From positions 16,648,341 through 16,712,340 of the forward strand of contig CM055889.1 in NCBI GenBank assembly GCA_029582165.1: DNA of 64,000 bases, written 5' to 3'. This DNA comes from Portulaca oleracea. Lineage: Eukaryota; Streptophyta; Magnoliopsida; Caryophyllales; Portulacaceae. This document shows, one piece after another, positions 45,930 through 56,902 of the stretch. The notes under the pieces are model-generated. The model was not told the DNA's origin. It did no database searches and worked only from the letters and a program-made list of their open reading frames with translations. The stretch's first letter is position 1; every line of letters begins with the position of its first letter. Made by a program: the position numbers and the translations under genes.

Positions 45930-46330
45930 GTCAAGCCCGAGTGGATGAAAATGCCACACCTTTGACAGATCAAAGAATACTTGGCCAATCCACCCGCTTT
46001 AATGCCTCCCACGCCGGAAGACCCTTATTGTTATATTTAACTATCACGTATGCAAGAATGGGGGCTATGTTAGCTCAAAGATACGAAGGTGAAGAACGAG
46101 ATCTACTATTTAAGTAAGAAGTTCTTGGAATATGAGACTCGGACTCCAACATTGAGAGGTTGTCCTTAGCTCTTGTTTGGGCAACGAGGAAACTACGCCA
46201 CTACATGCTTGCTCATACAAAGGCATGTGATCGCTTTCATGAACCCTCTCAAGTATTTGATGGAGCAACCATTGGTCAATAGCAGGTAGCTCGATGGATG
46301 GTCATGTCACGGAGTTTTATTTACGCTTGT
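45930..46330 (+). pseudogene. First (classical) RNase H of the Tat-type element
   Basis: Broken frames contain RPLLLYLTITYARMGAMLAQ, IYYLSKKFLEYETR and a WATRKLRHYMLAH-like stretch. Together these are the RNase H that follows RT in gypsy elements. In-frame stops separate the blocks. Confidence 0.7.
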
Positions 46331-46429
46331 CCACGTAAGGCCATAAAAGGAAGAGTGGTGGCGGATTTTCTGGCTGAACTACCCGTAGAGGAAGCTTGTG
46401 AGGAAGAACTCGAATTTCCTGATGAGGAA

Positions 46430-46890
46430 ATATTTCAAACGCAGAAAGAAACTTGGGAAATGTATTTTGATGGCGCTCTAATCAAAGTGGATATGGAGTA
46501 GGAATCATTCGATCTCACCCAAGGAGCATATACTCCAATTTCGTGAAATTGATTTTGCCACCAACAATGTGGCAGAATATGGGGCATGCATCATTGGTAT
46601 GCAAGCTGCAGTAGAGATGGGCATAAAATGCATAAGAGTATTTGGGGATTCAAGCCTCATAATCAATCAAGCTTCCAATAAGTGGAAGGTAAAAAATGAA
46701 GCTTTAGCACCTTATCAAGCTTATGTGAGAGATTTAGCGTAACACTTTGATCAAATAGTGTTTACTTATTTGCCTCGGAGCATAATGAATTAGCGGCGCT
46801 TTGGCTAAGCTATCATCCTTGCTTAATATCCCGAGAGGAGCCGCTTCTATGCCCATATGTAGATCAAGAGCTCAAATAGGCTTATGTGTA
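46430..46890 (+). pseudogene. Second, additional RNase H of the Tat-type element
   Basis: TWEMYFDGALIK opens the domain, followed by NNVAEYGACIIGMQAAVEMG and IRVFGDSSLIINQ in another frame. This second RNase H between the first one and integrase is a known acquisition of the Tat lineage. Stops and one shift near 46,500 disrupt it. Confidence 0.8.
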
Positions 46891-47099
46891 TTCTTTGGAG
46901 GTTTGTGAGGTAGACCCAACTTGTTGGTATTACGATATACACCAAGATTCTCACCAAAGGAGCTTACTCAAGGTTCCACTACGAGGTCACAAAGAGCAAT
47001 TAGACTCTTGGCTTCACAAAGATTGCTTGATTCAAGGTCAATCAGATAAGAAAATCGACATAGGCATCAATTTGCTTTGTCTAAGCCGAGGAAGCTAAG

Positions 47100-48151
47100 A
47101 ATTTGATGGAAGAAGTTCATGGAGGAGAATGTGGTCCGTATATGAATGGACGGATTTTGTCCAAAAAATACAAAGAATGGGGTATTACCGTCAACTATGG
47201 AAGCCGATCGTCACGACATGCGAAGAAGTGCTACAAGTGTCAAATTTATGCGAACTGCAACATCAACCCCTTCATTCTTGACTACTTTAACATCGCCTTG
47301 GCCGCTCGTGATGGGGCATCGATATCATAGGGAAGATCACTCCTAAAGGAACAGGAGGACATGAGTATGTGCTCAGAGCCATTGACTACTTCACAAAGTG
47401 GGTAAGCGGCATCATATGCAAAGTTGACTTCTAAGCACGCTAAATTCATACTTACAAATATTATATGCCGTTACGGGGTACCTCATGAGTTGATTAGTGA
47501 TAATGGGGTTCACTTTAAAAAGGAGACAGCAGAATTGTTAGCAAAATACAAGATCCAACATCATAGATCTTCGGTATATCGGCCTCAGACCAATGGAGCG
47601 GTTGAGGCAGCTAACAAGAATATTATCAGGATAATAGAGAAAATGGCCACAACTTATAAGGATTGGCCAGATAAGTTACCTTTCGCCTTGTGGGGCTATC
47701 GAACTTCTATTCGTACATCCACCGGAGCAACTCCTTACTCTTTGGTATACGGAGTAGAAGCGGTGTTGCCAAGAGGTGGCAATACCTTCACCGCGAATCA
47801 GTGGAAAGTCAGATTCCAGAAGCGGATTGGGCTAAAGCTAGGTATGAGGAACTGGTTAACATCGACGAAAGGAGACTCAGAGCCATGCACAATGTCCAGA
47901 TATACCAGAATCGTGTGTCCAGGGCATTTAACAGGAAGGTCAGACCTAAAGACCTTGGAGAGGGTGACATGGTTCTGAAGGAGGTAAGGGCACCTATTCA
48001 GGACCCGAGAGGAAAGTTTAGGCCCAATTGGATGGGTCCATACATCATAAAAGAGATCCTTCCAGGAGGGGCTGTGAAGTTAGTTGATCTGGAGGGTGAA
48101 GAGTATGCTCAGCTGACTAATTTGGATCAGCTAAAGAGGTTTTATGCATAA
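47100..48151 (+). pseudogene. Integrase of the Tat-type element
   Basis: HGGECGPYMNGRILSKKYKE and CYKCQIYANC form the HHCC zinc region. A block reading AIDYFTKW gives the first catalytic Asp, LISDNGVHFKKE the second, and NGAVEAANKNI the Glu. Frames 47,424-47,978 and 47,690-48,151 overlap with a shift near 47,780. The latter ends with NWMGPYIIKEILPGGAVKLV, the GPY/F module. Integrase joins cDNA to the host; this copy is broken. Confidence 0.9.
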
Positions 48152-48429
48152 GGGTAAAAGTGGACATAGAAACTGGCGACTGAAACCAGCAACTACCCTC
48201 AAAGATATTAGCCACTGACTTATTTAAGTCAGCAACTAAATACTTACACTATCAGTTGAACTACGATGGCCTGATTCCATATGATATGGATACGTAGGAA
48301 GCTTTTTCTAAAGTCCGGCCCAAATAAATAAAAATTTCCCGATAATTTATTTTGGTTATCTGAAGTAACATGAGCTCTTCGCGATTCATGCAACTTAAGA
48401 CCCTTACAGGGCTTTAATATTATCCGGGC

Positions 48430-48950
48430 CTAGGCGAATCCACGCGGATTTTGCGAACCTTTAGCCCGGAATACTCACGAAATTTTCAGAGCAGTTTTGG
48501 GGCAAATCCACGCGGATTTCAAACCTCGCTCGGCCCAGTTCCCTAGGCGAATCCACGCGGATTTTACGAACCTTTAGCCCGAAATACTCACGAAATTTTC
48601 GGAGCAGTTTTGGGACGAATCCGCGCGGATTTCAGACCATATTCGACCCATTAGATCTACGCGGATTTCTTCAAACCTTTAGCCCAAAATACTCATGATA
48701 TTTTCAGAGCAGTTTTGGGCAAATCCGCGCAGATCTTTTAGGACCCAACACTTCAAGATCCACGCGGATTTGGTTATCAATCCGGCCAAAATACTCACGA
48801 TATTTTCGGAGCAATTCTGGGCAGATCCGCGCGGATCCCTCGCTTTCTAGGCCCATTCGTTTCTGAAAATCTACGCGGATCTACTTAACAACCCGGATAC
48901 TCACTTGATCTTGTCGGAGCAGTTCTGGTCAAATCCACGCAGATTTTGTA
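48430..48950 (+). repeat. Degenerate tandem array carrying paired CGCGGAT palindromes
   Basis: About five units of 85-113 bp follow one another. The first two, at 48,430 and 48,543, are 113 bp apart and nearly identical. Each has a palindrome, then cctttagccc, atactcacgaaattttc, gagcagttttggg and a second palindrome. Later units lose part of the spacer. Confidence 0.85.
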
Positions 48951-49324
48951 TTTTCCTAGGTCTAACCATTGTGGGTTGCTTTCTTGATGCAAAAATCATC
49001 ACGGATTTTGCATTTCTTGGAAATAAATTTTCTATGTGCAGAAGTCCATGGGATTCCACATATGGAAAATGCTGGAATATCATAAAATGTGATTTTATTA
49101 TCTAAAAGAAAGAAAGAGCATGCAAATTTACAATTTGCTACTCGAGCGTTCATCAAAAAAAAAAAAAAAAAGGGAGGGGCAAAGCAGCATCAGTTATCAG
49201 TCTTGTTTGAGTTTCTTCCCAGCAATGCTAGGTTCAGATCCTTCGCCCCGTGAAGATGCTCTCCGTGGTCTCTTCTTAATGGTTGAATCACTGGAGGCTT
49301 CCTCTTTGCCTTTCCCAGTTGTTT

Positions 49325-50641
49325 TTAGAGTCTGTCTGGGTGGAACCTGGTCAGGTCTAGGTGCCCTGATTGCCATAGATCTTTCCCCGAGACGTGTTGT
49401 ACTAGGAGGGCGAGATCCAGTGGGTAATAGGTTAATTCTCTTTCTTCCTGTTCTTCTAGCTGCTTCCTAATAGCAGGATCTTTCTCTGTAATCCATTGGC
49501 GATAGGCCATAGATACATAAGTGCTTCCTCCTGTTGTAGGAACGGTGAGGGTAGGCCTATTCATCCAATAGTCCTGCCAAGATCGAACCTTGGAAGTGTC
49601 GTTGGTGATGGTCTTAGGATTAGGCAGAATGCAGTCCAGTGAAGGGACACATTGTTTTCTCCTGATTTGACGTCTGGCTCGTAGTAGGTGGTATATGCCA
49701 GACCCACAAGTCTCACGAAAGGGTGTCGGTGATCGACAGTGACCACTTCTCTTATTCTCCACCAAGTGATGTGCCACTTGACTACCATCTCTTCGATGAA
49801 CCATTTCAACCACCTATCCGTTGAACGCTCCTTGTGTATTCGGGCACGTTGGCAAAATTGGGTCATCCGAAATGTGGCTTCGTTCTTAGGAGGCGCCAAG
49901 AAGCGGGAATGCTCCATCAACCATATCTACAAGAGAAGAAAAGGAAGGTTAAATTCCAAAGAAAAAAAATCAGGTCCACGCGGATTTTCGGGGATGGAAG
50001 TCCACGCGGATTTGAGAACAGTAAGCTAGGGTAGGTGCGAAATCCGCGCGGATTTCGAGAGAATTGAAGAAAATTTTACCTGAAAATTCGCTTTCTGACT
50101 CTTCACAAATTCGATCCAAGCCCATGATAGTTTCAGCTACTATCATTGGTGCTAGATTTTGATCACCGCGGAGGCTCTCACTGATGTTGATTAACGAAGC
50201 CGGACCACTGTTGATGCCACCATGGTAAAAACAGAACCCACCTAATAAGCATAGGACTAAAGCCCTAACTTTTCTCTCAATGTGTTCGCTTCTTCTGAAT
50301 AAGGAAATCAAGGACAGAAAGTTTACTCTTTCACTCTCTAAGATCTTTTTTAGGTCGTTTCTTCCTAGGCCAAGAAGGGAGGTGTACCTAGGGGCAGTAT
50401 TTTTGGATGAAGTCGGGATGACTGGCATGGAAGTAAATTTGAAACCTAGAATTGCCCCGAATTCTTCCGGGAGAGGACACAATTCCTTTTCCCCAAACCT
50501 AAACAAGTGAAGTTCAGGGTCCCAGAATTCAGCAGCAGCCCTAAGGAAGTCCCACATGATTCTTACTTGCCTTAGGATGATTAGGTTGTGAAGATTGTAT
50601 CTCTTCAATTCTTCTTTATCAGCATACGGAAGGGAGAGCAT
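49325..50641 (-). pseudogene. Antisense ORF with a predicted intron in the Tat-type spacer
   Basis: Exon 1 (50,641 to about 50,087) is open for about 185 codons, including VRIMWDFLRAAAEFWDPEL and LFRFGEKELCPLPEEFGAIL. It ends at a good donor, TCAG then GTAAAA. The acceptor TTCTCTTGTAG lies at about 49,927, and exon 2 continues with ATFRMTQFCQRARIHKERST and WLKWFIEEMVVKWHITWW. The tail near 49,600 shifts frame and ends at 49,325. The FRFG...CPLPEEF block resembles an uncharacterised plant family (DUF7745 or plant-mobile-domain-like); this is from memory and unsure. Antisense extra ORFs between integrase and the 3' LTR are known in Grande/Retand-type elements. The splice phase does not match exon 2's best frame, so a frameshift has occurred. 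Confidence 0.6.
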
Positions 50642-52680
50642 CCATTGATCTAATTCTTTATAGAACGATATGTTTTTTTTTGGGTAGTAAAGTGGGTCTC
50701 ACGCGGATTTTGGGAATTGACCAAGCCACGAGATGGGCAGGTCCAGGCGGATTTTACAGTTTTGGGCCAAACACAGTTCCTCGCGGATTTTGCAGTTTTG
50801 AGCCTAGTATTGGGATCCACGCGGATTTTCCAGATGCATGCGGACTTTGCAGTTTTGGGCCTAGCGCGGTTCCACGCAGACTTGGCAGATTTTGGGCCAG
50901 TCGGACATAGGTCCACACGGATTCCCGGATCACTGTTGGGTTCACACGGATTTGGGTCGAAGTAAAGCCTGTGCTAACCCTCGCGGATTTGTTGATTAAA
51001 GGCCTAAGCCATTTACTTGCAAGGAAGCTCGTTATGTAAATTTTGGTGCAATCAAAATTTATTTGCTTCTGACAATATTTATGGAATTCCTTCTTACGAC
51101 CACAGCTCAATGTCTTATCTCTTGTTTTGTTTTGCGTCGCATATAGTCATTAGTCCGTCTAAAAAAAAAAAGGGGCTTTCATCAACATTTGCATTAAACG
51201 TCTGCATTTAAGATAGCTCGTAAGTCAAATATAAAGCAAAGTATTAATTGTCTAAGCATTATACGTGGAAAGTTACTCAATCGTCATCTTCTCCATCAGA
51301 AACCAAGTCTATATATTCTGGGCTTGAGAAACCAAAGCATCGGCCCGGTAGAGGAGCAGGGTCTTGCCCAATGAAATAGTTCCACCCATCAGCCGCCCAG
51401 GAGGAAGTCTATATATTTTGAAGAAGGCATAACTGCAAGCAATACTCAACTCAGGCATAAACTTTTCAAATGCTCGAGCAAAGTAAGAAAATAAGTTGGA
51501 GACAAAATGAAGAAAAATCAAAGCCTACACATTTTGTACCAAGACTGTCAAGTTCCCCGCTGATTTGACAACAAATAAAGCGAAACTGCTCAAAATACCA
51601 CTGGGATCCACGTGGACTTCAGCCACAAAATGAGCACGACCAATATTTCGGGGTCATTTTTTTTAACATGTCCAAAACTTAACCTTATTAGGTTTAAGTT
51701 CAAGACTTAGTGACATCATGTGCATGGGTTGTATTGGATCCGCGCGGATTTCTCACCCAACACACTTTATATTACACTATACAAGTAGATTTCGATCCAT
51801 AAGCTCAAAGTGAATCCACATGGATCGACGCGGATTTGACTAAAAAAAAGTGGTCCGCGCGGATCCGGCAGCAAATCGAAGCGGGACGGTCAAAAATGCA
51901 AATGAATAAACTCAGATTTCAGATACAATAAGGGGTTGAAGACTGACAGAGTCACGCGGATTTCCCTTAGAGATTTGTCAAATTTCTTCGGTTCTAGCTC
52001 AATTTTGAGTAGCTCAACACAGATTTCCAGTGAAGCATACCACTGGTGGGCTCATGAGGAAAATGAAGCAAAAACTTACCCGAATGAGGTCTGGGCTCGA
52101 GCTCCGCGCAGATTTCTTTCAAAGCTTGGACAACAGGAACAACAGAGTCTCGTCTGCCAGTGTGAGCTAGGAGTCACGCGGATTTTAATCCGCGCGGATT
52201 CTGGCGGAAATGGAGTGGAGGGGAGTACCTTATCCTACCCCATCCATACTCTCCCTTTTTTTTTATCTTTTATTTTCTTTCTTTTCATTTCACCTTATTT
52301 TATTTTTTTTTCTTATTTTATTTTATTTTATTTTATTTTTCATTTTTTACTTTATTCTGTTACAGATCAGATACTTACAAGTTTGTCCTTTTCAGGAAAA
52401 AACATACCAAGCCTGGACAACATCCAGCAGTCAAGCTAGCTACAAAACAATTCCGGATATCTTTCAAGCTACCCTTGAAGTCAAGCCCGACAACATCCAA
52501 AGAATTTAACCAGCATCGGACTACCTCCGGTCAAGAAATCCAAGCTACCCTTGGATCGTTCAAGCCTGGACAATATCCAGCAATTAAAGTTAACATTCGG
52601 ACTACCTCCAGTTAACTGCAACACTTTTCAAGATGTATACTTTGACTTTCGTCTTATCCGCACTACCAAAGTGGGGCTAA
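50642..52680 (+). other. Spacer between antisense ORF and 3' LTR
   Basis: This non-coding region has the densest motif cluster, at 50,700-51,000 (ten CGCGGAT-like sites in 300 bp), and more at 51,735-52,200. A T-rich (TTTTA)n stretch lies at 52,250-52,360. At 52,390-52,620, gacaacatccagcag and ggactacctcc blocks alternate. The polypurine tract AAAGTGGGG at 52,668-52,676 precedes the 3' LTR. Confidence 0.75.
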
Positions 52681-52681
52681 T

Positions 52682-54136
52682 CAGAGACACAAAATTCAAT
52701 CGAGCGTAAGATAAAGCACCAGAGTCTTGAGCTCATTTAGCAGATATGGGCCTAGCAGAATTCACTCAGCACAAAACAAGAACGAGCCCATTTCAAGCCT
52801 ACGAGTTCACGCGGATTTTGGGCCAAATTTCAGGTGGGATGGCGCGGATTTTTGAAGCCCAGTATGCAGACGGGGTGGCGCGGATTTTTCAACCCAATTT
52901 CAGCTGGGCTCACGCGGATCTTGGCGGATCCGGGCCTAAATCCGGCATAAAAATCACGCGGATCCCGGCTCCAGTTCGGATGGGATCCGCGCGGATTTCA
53001 TTTTTTTGGTCCCGGGTTAGAGTCTCGCGGATTTGTGCAGTTTCTGGGCCAAACAGGAGAACGGCCGGCCCTAGTACTGAGAAATTGGAAGAGTTGCGCG
53101 GATTTGTCAACTTGACCTAACCCTACTACTGCCTATAAAAGGATCCGCGCGGATTCCAAGAGAGGGGGGACGAAAAAAAGACGACTGAAAAGAGAAAAAA
53201 GTTTACAGAGAGAAAATCTGAAAAAGAGAGGAAAACACTCTTGAGAGCGAATCGACGGAAATCCGCGCGGATTTCCGGGTGATATTTCCACGGTCCTGGG
53301 AAACGATTTTTTTGGGAGAAGTTTTCGACTGCGTCCTCGGAGCTCGCCAAATCCGCGCGGATTTGGTAGGGTTTCGACCTTGATTATTTCAGTTTTCTCT
53401 TTCGATTGTAACAATGTAGTCGCATCACCCCGCCCGTTGTAACTTTTTTTTATTTCTGTACTTGTTTAAACATTAGTTAAGTTTATGCATGTTCCTTTTA
53501 ATTCTTTGTGACAACCCTTTTTTTTTAGTTCTTTTTTTTTAAACCCGACCTAGTAAGGGCCGCTTCGGCGGACGATGCAAGGGCACCCCCCTACATCGAT
53601 ACCTTTACCCCCGGATCCGAATTTCGGTTCGAGACCGGAGTCAATTTTATTTTTGTTAATTTTTTATAAAATTAACTGGCGACTCCTCCTTTATTTCGGT
53701 ATTTTCAATTAATTTCTTTTTTACCCGGTTCGTATTTTCGTACATATGAGTGATTTACAGGCTCGTTTGAATTTAGGGCCGGAAAACACCCTTGACCCAT
53801 CGGCGAGATCCACGCGGATTTCTCTGATGGGCTCGTGGTATGTTCCGTCCCTAATTCAGGTGAGTTGGTTTTAAAAGACTAAAACTGTGGCCCGTGGTAG
53901 CTTGGAATCCGCGCGGATTCCGTTGGTCGCCCGGTCCGTTTTTTTAGTTTTTTCGGCCAATTTATCCTCATATGTCCGGAAATATGAATTAGGCGAGATT
54001 GATTAAAATACCACAATCCGAAAACCTCTTTTAAATTTAAAAGTAAAAAAGTACACCCTAGGTTCAATAAGCAACCCTACATCGATTCGACACTCCGCGG
54101 GGGACCGCGCCCCTCCCAGGGGCCGCGGGCCCTACA
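52682..54136 (+). repeat. 3' LTR of the Tat-type element (~1,455 bp)
   Basis: It aligns with the 5' LTR over its full length. Its first bases are mutated (CAGAGACAC for TGTAGACAC). It retains complete palindromes where the 5' LTR has shortened ones. A TATAAAA box lies at 53,134-53,140. Confidence 0.93.
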
Positions 54137-54949
54137 CAAACGTTCCTATAATATTAGGAAATAAAATACTCAATATCCCTTTAGTATTATAATATAATTC
54201 AGGATATGAAATTTTATTAGGCAATGACTTCCTAAAGCAATTTGCTAAATTTGCCCAAACTACATACACTATCTATTTCACTACTAAATGTGGCGATACC
54301 CTTAAAATACCCAGTGCGCCCAAAGCGTGGTGGACTAGGGTACGAAAAGCCAACATTACCAGCCCAAATCCAATCACAACCCAAGATTCAAGTCCATATA
54401 ATTCGGAAAGAAGATTTACTGGACAAGATAAAACAAATTTATTCTGAAAACCCATTACAATTTTGGAAGCTCAATCATCCAAGAGCCAAAATAGAGCTAA
54501 CCCAAGAAGTTTATATTAAAGAAAAACCAATGTTATATACTCCAGAAGACATTAAGGAATTTTTGATACAAATTAAAAAATTATTAGAGAAAGGTTTAAT
54601 AAGACCATCAAAATGTAGCTATTCATCTCCTGCTTTTATGGTAATGAATAAAGCAGAAAAAAGGAGAGGAAAAGCTAGAATGGTTATTAATTATAAAAAA
54701 TTAAATCAATTTACCAAAACAAACAATTATTTTCTACCTAATAAACAAGTTCTAATTAATTTAGTAAAAAATAAAAGCTATTTTTCAAAATTTGACTGTA
54801 AATCTGAATTTTGGCAAATAAAAATGGAAGAAGATAGCATTAAATATACAAGATTTAGCACCCCACAAGGATTTTATGAATGAATAGTGATGCCTTTTGG
54901 GTTAAAAAATGCACCTAGGATATTCCAAAGAAGAATGGACAATGCATTC
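54137..54949 (+). pseudogene. Pararetrovirus plus copy, second part: protease end and RT
   Basis: The CAAAC duplication is followed by the protease ILLGNDFLKQF block (54,200). The RT N-terminal half follows (54,242-54,883), with MVINYKKLNQFTKTNNYF and YFSKFDCKSEFWQIKM. A stop at 54,881 and the copia LTR at 54,950 end it before the YVDD region. The remainder of the virus, if kept, should lie past the copia element beyond the window. Confidence 0.88.
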
Positions 54950-55753
54950 TGAAATAACCCTGGGGGGGGGGGGGGATGAATAGGGTTTTATAAAATTTCT
55001 ACAACTTGATCAACACAAAATAGTTAATAGCACTTTTAAGAACTGAATAGCACTTTTTATTGAATGAGTTAAAGTGCTTGAAAGATAAAGGAAGTTACAA
55101 CTCGACACTGTTGAGAATTATGAGGTCCTCAACAGAGCTTACAAGGGCAGAAGGCTTAGAGATAGCTTCTGCAGTAAGGTCCTCTTAGTAGAGGCAGAGA
55201 AAACAATTCAACTCACTAAAGCAACTCCTTCACTGTAGCTACTCGACCAAGAGGTCCTCACCAGTTATCAACCAACTGTTTACAAACTCTCACCACTAAA
55301 AACCTTAGTGGTTACACTCAGAAACATTTCACTCAAGGATTCTTACAACTCAGAAAACTTAGAGAGAATTCCTACACTCGATTTACTTGCTTGGAAATCG
55401 TTAATTGAAACAGAGAGAGTTGTTGCTTTTTAAACTTGTTGATCTTCTGCAGCAACGTCTTTTAGGATGATAATTTCCTTGAGCAGTTTGATGCTTTCCT
55501 TTCTGGATTTCACTCTTGAATCTTCAATAGTTTGGAAACACTTATCCGTTATCTTTGTATTTCAGAATCTGCAGGATATTGATTTATATTAGTGCAGAAT
55601 AATTCAAGGAATATGCTAATAGATATGATGAGATATTTTTAGAAACTTCCCTGAATTTTTGCTGCAATTTTTTCTTCTTTCAATCAAAATAATGTGTTGC
55701 GTTTGGAGGACCTTGGAGGAGGTTCTTTGAGTAAGACTGCAGTTGTTATTTCA
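54950..55753 (-). repeat. 3' LTR of the copia element (804 bp)
   Basis: The ends are TGAAATAACAACTGCAG and GGGTTATTTCA on the element's strand, an inverted repeat with TG...CA. A long C-run (G-run on plus at 54,964-54,976) sits near the end. The AAAAAAGGGGAGAT polypurine tract lies immediately upstream at 55,754-55,768. The matching 5' LTR is outside the window. Confidence 0.85.
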
Positions 55754-55768
55754 ATCTCCCCTTTTTTG
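55754..55768 (-). promoter_or_regulatory. Polypurine tract of the copia element
   Basis: AAAAAAGGGGAGAT directly adjoins the 3' LTR on the minus strand. This is the plus-strand primer position for reverse transcription. Confidence 0.7.
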
Positions 55769-55964
55769 TTTGAAAGATAAAAATTGCATATATGGCATAT
55801 ATAGTATATATAGGCATAGCAAGTAGTCACAGCAATTATAGAAGCAATATTGAGCATAGTTGTAGGGATAAGTAGCTGATGAGAGTAGCAAGATTACAGA
55901 CCATTGGGTCAATTTCTCCCCCTTTTTGTCTTTCGGAAAAAAGGAAACAAGAGAGGACAAAGTA

Positions 55965-56902
55965 TCACAAAATATTTGGCCAAAAAGTTTTAAGAAAAGT
56001 AAAAGAAAAAGATCTAGATTTGGGAAGGAGGGTCATCCTTGGAGGCAGGTTCAATGACAGCAGCAGTTGGAAGAGAGCGAGGTTTGATGATGGCCTCAAC
56101 TTTATGAACGAGGTCTTTGAGAGCCGAGCAGACGTTGGTGATGACCAGGAGATTTGCTTTGAGAGAGGCATGAAGGTCCTACATGTTTTTGAGTTCCTCC
56201 TGGAGAGATTGGACAACAAGAGAGAGATGGTCTATTTAGTCCGGCAATGGCTGGGTGGCATCCTTGGATGGTGGGGCTGAAGAAGAGCCACTGATGATCT
56301 TGAGGTCGTTCGAATGCATCCAGTGGCCAGACGAATGAGGTTTATAACCCATGGTTTCCAACATAGCACAGTTGATCGTGGGCACAAAGATGGGAATTCT
56401 ATCATCGAATGGCAGGGGAATGTGAAAGGCTTTAACCAGATGATGAAGGACATTATCGTAAGGAAGAGGACTGGTATTGCTGGAAGCGGCTCGAACCATG
56501 TGTTGGAGAATGACTTCACCAAGGTCGGGGTGACAATCATTTAGGATGTTCAGAAGGAAAGCAACACAGGGTGCATTAACGGTTTCTTTAGAAGATCCTC
56601 TAGGAAAAATGGTTCGGACAATGATGTAATAGAGACAGCGTGCTTCAGATTACAGGTTTGTGTACTGGGGGTACTTTGAGGTGGATGGATTGCCAAACTT
56701 GGTCAGGAGCTCTGTTTGGCTTCCTAAATGTCGGTGAGGGCAGGTTTGGATGGGTCAGGGGTGAGATTGAAGACTCGCTCAATGGTGAGAGGGGTAAGGT
56801 GAATGTCTTGACCCAGAACACAGGATTTGTAAGAAGGCTTGGCAGAGTTAATAGTGATGTCCTCAAGATTAGCATAGAACTGGTACACTAGGTCAGGGTA
56901 AT
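55965..56902 (-). pseudogene. Third ORF of the copia element, distal part
   Basis: Broken frames read LVYQFYANLEDITINS and PLTIERVFNLTPDPSKP, then RAASSNTSPLPYDNVLHHLV and MLETMGYKPHSSGHWMH. The fold resembles the uncharacterised 'putative plant transposon protein' domain seen in SIRE-type third ORFs (sometimes called env-like). The function is unknown. Frames change at about 56,650 and 56,240. The proximal part lies beyond the solo LTR at 59,917-60,230. Confidence 0.6.

Larger units (their letters stand above)
38697..54136 (+). mobile_element. Tat-type Ty3/gypsy LTR retrotransposon, 15,440 bp, TSD CAAAC
   Basis: The element starts TGTAGACACAAAATTC and ends GGGCCCTACA, with CAAAC on both sides (38,692-38,696 and 54,137-54,141). 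The restored empty site matches the other viral copy at about 31,130-31,150. It contains two LTRs, a tRNA-type primer site, gag, protease, RT, two RNase H domains, integrase, a 4.5-kb spacer with an antisense ORF, and a polypurine tract. Dual RNase H and a long spacer are features of the Tat/Ogre lineage. Most coding parts are broken. Its non-coding DNA is peppered with an ATCCGCGCGGAT palindrome. Confidence 0.95.

Noticed and set aside
48441..51000. CRISPR-like array (short palindromic repeats with spacers)
   Set aside because: Spacing is irregular, the spacers are themselves repetitive, the repeats are only 10-14 bp, and the context is a plant retrotransposon. No cas genes are present.
52210..52509. 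99-codon ORF rich in Phe/Leu/Tyr resembling membrane segments
   Set aside because: It is produced by a (TTTTA)n low-complexity tract in the retrotransposon spacer.
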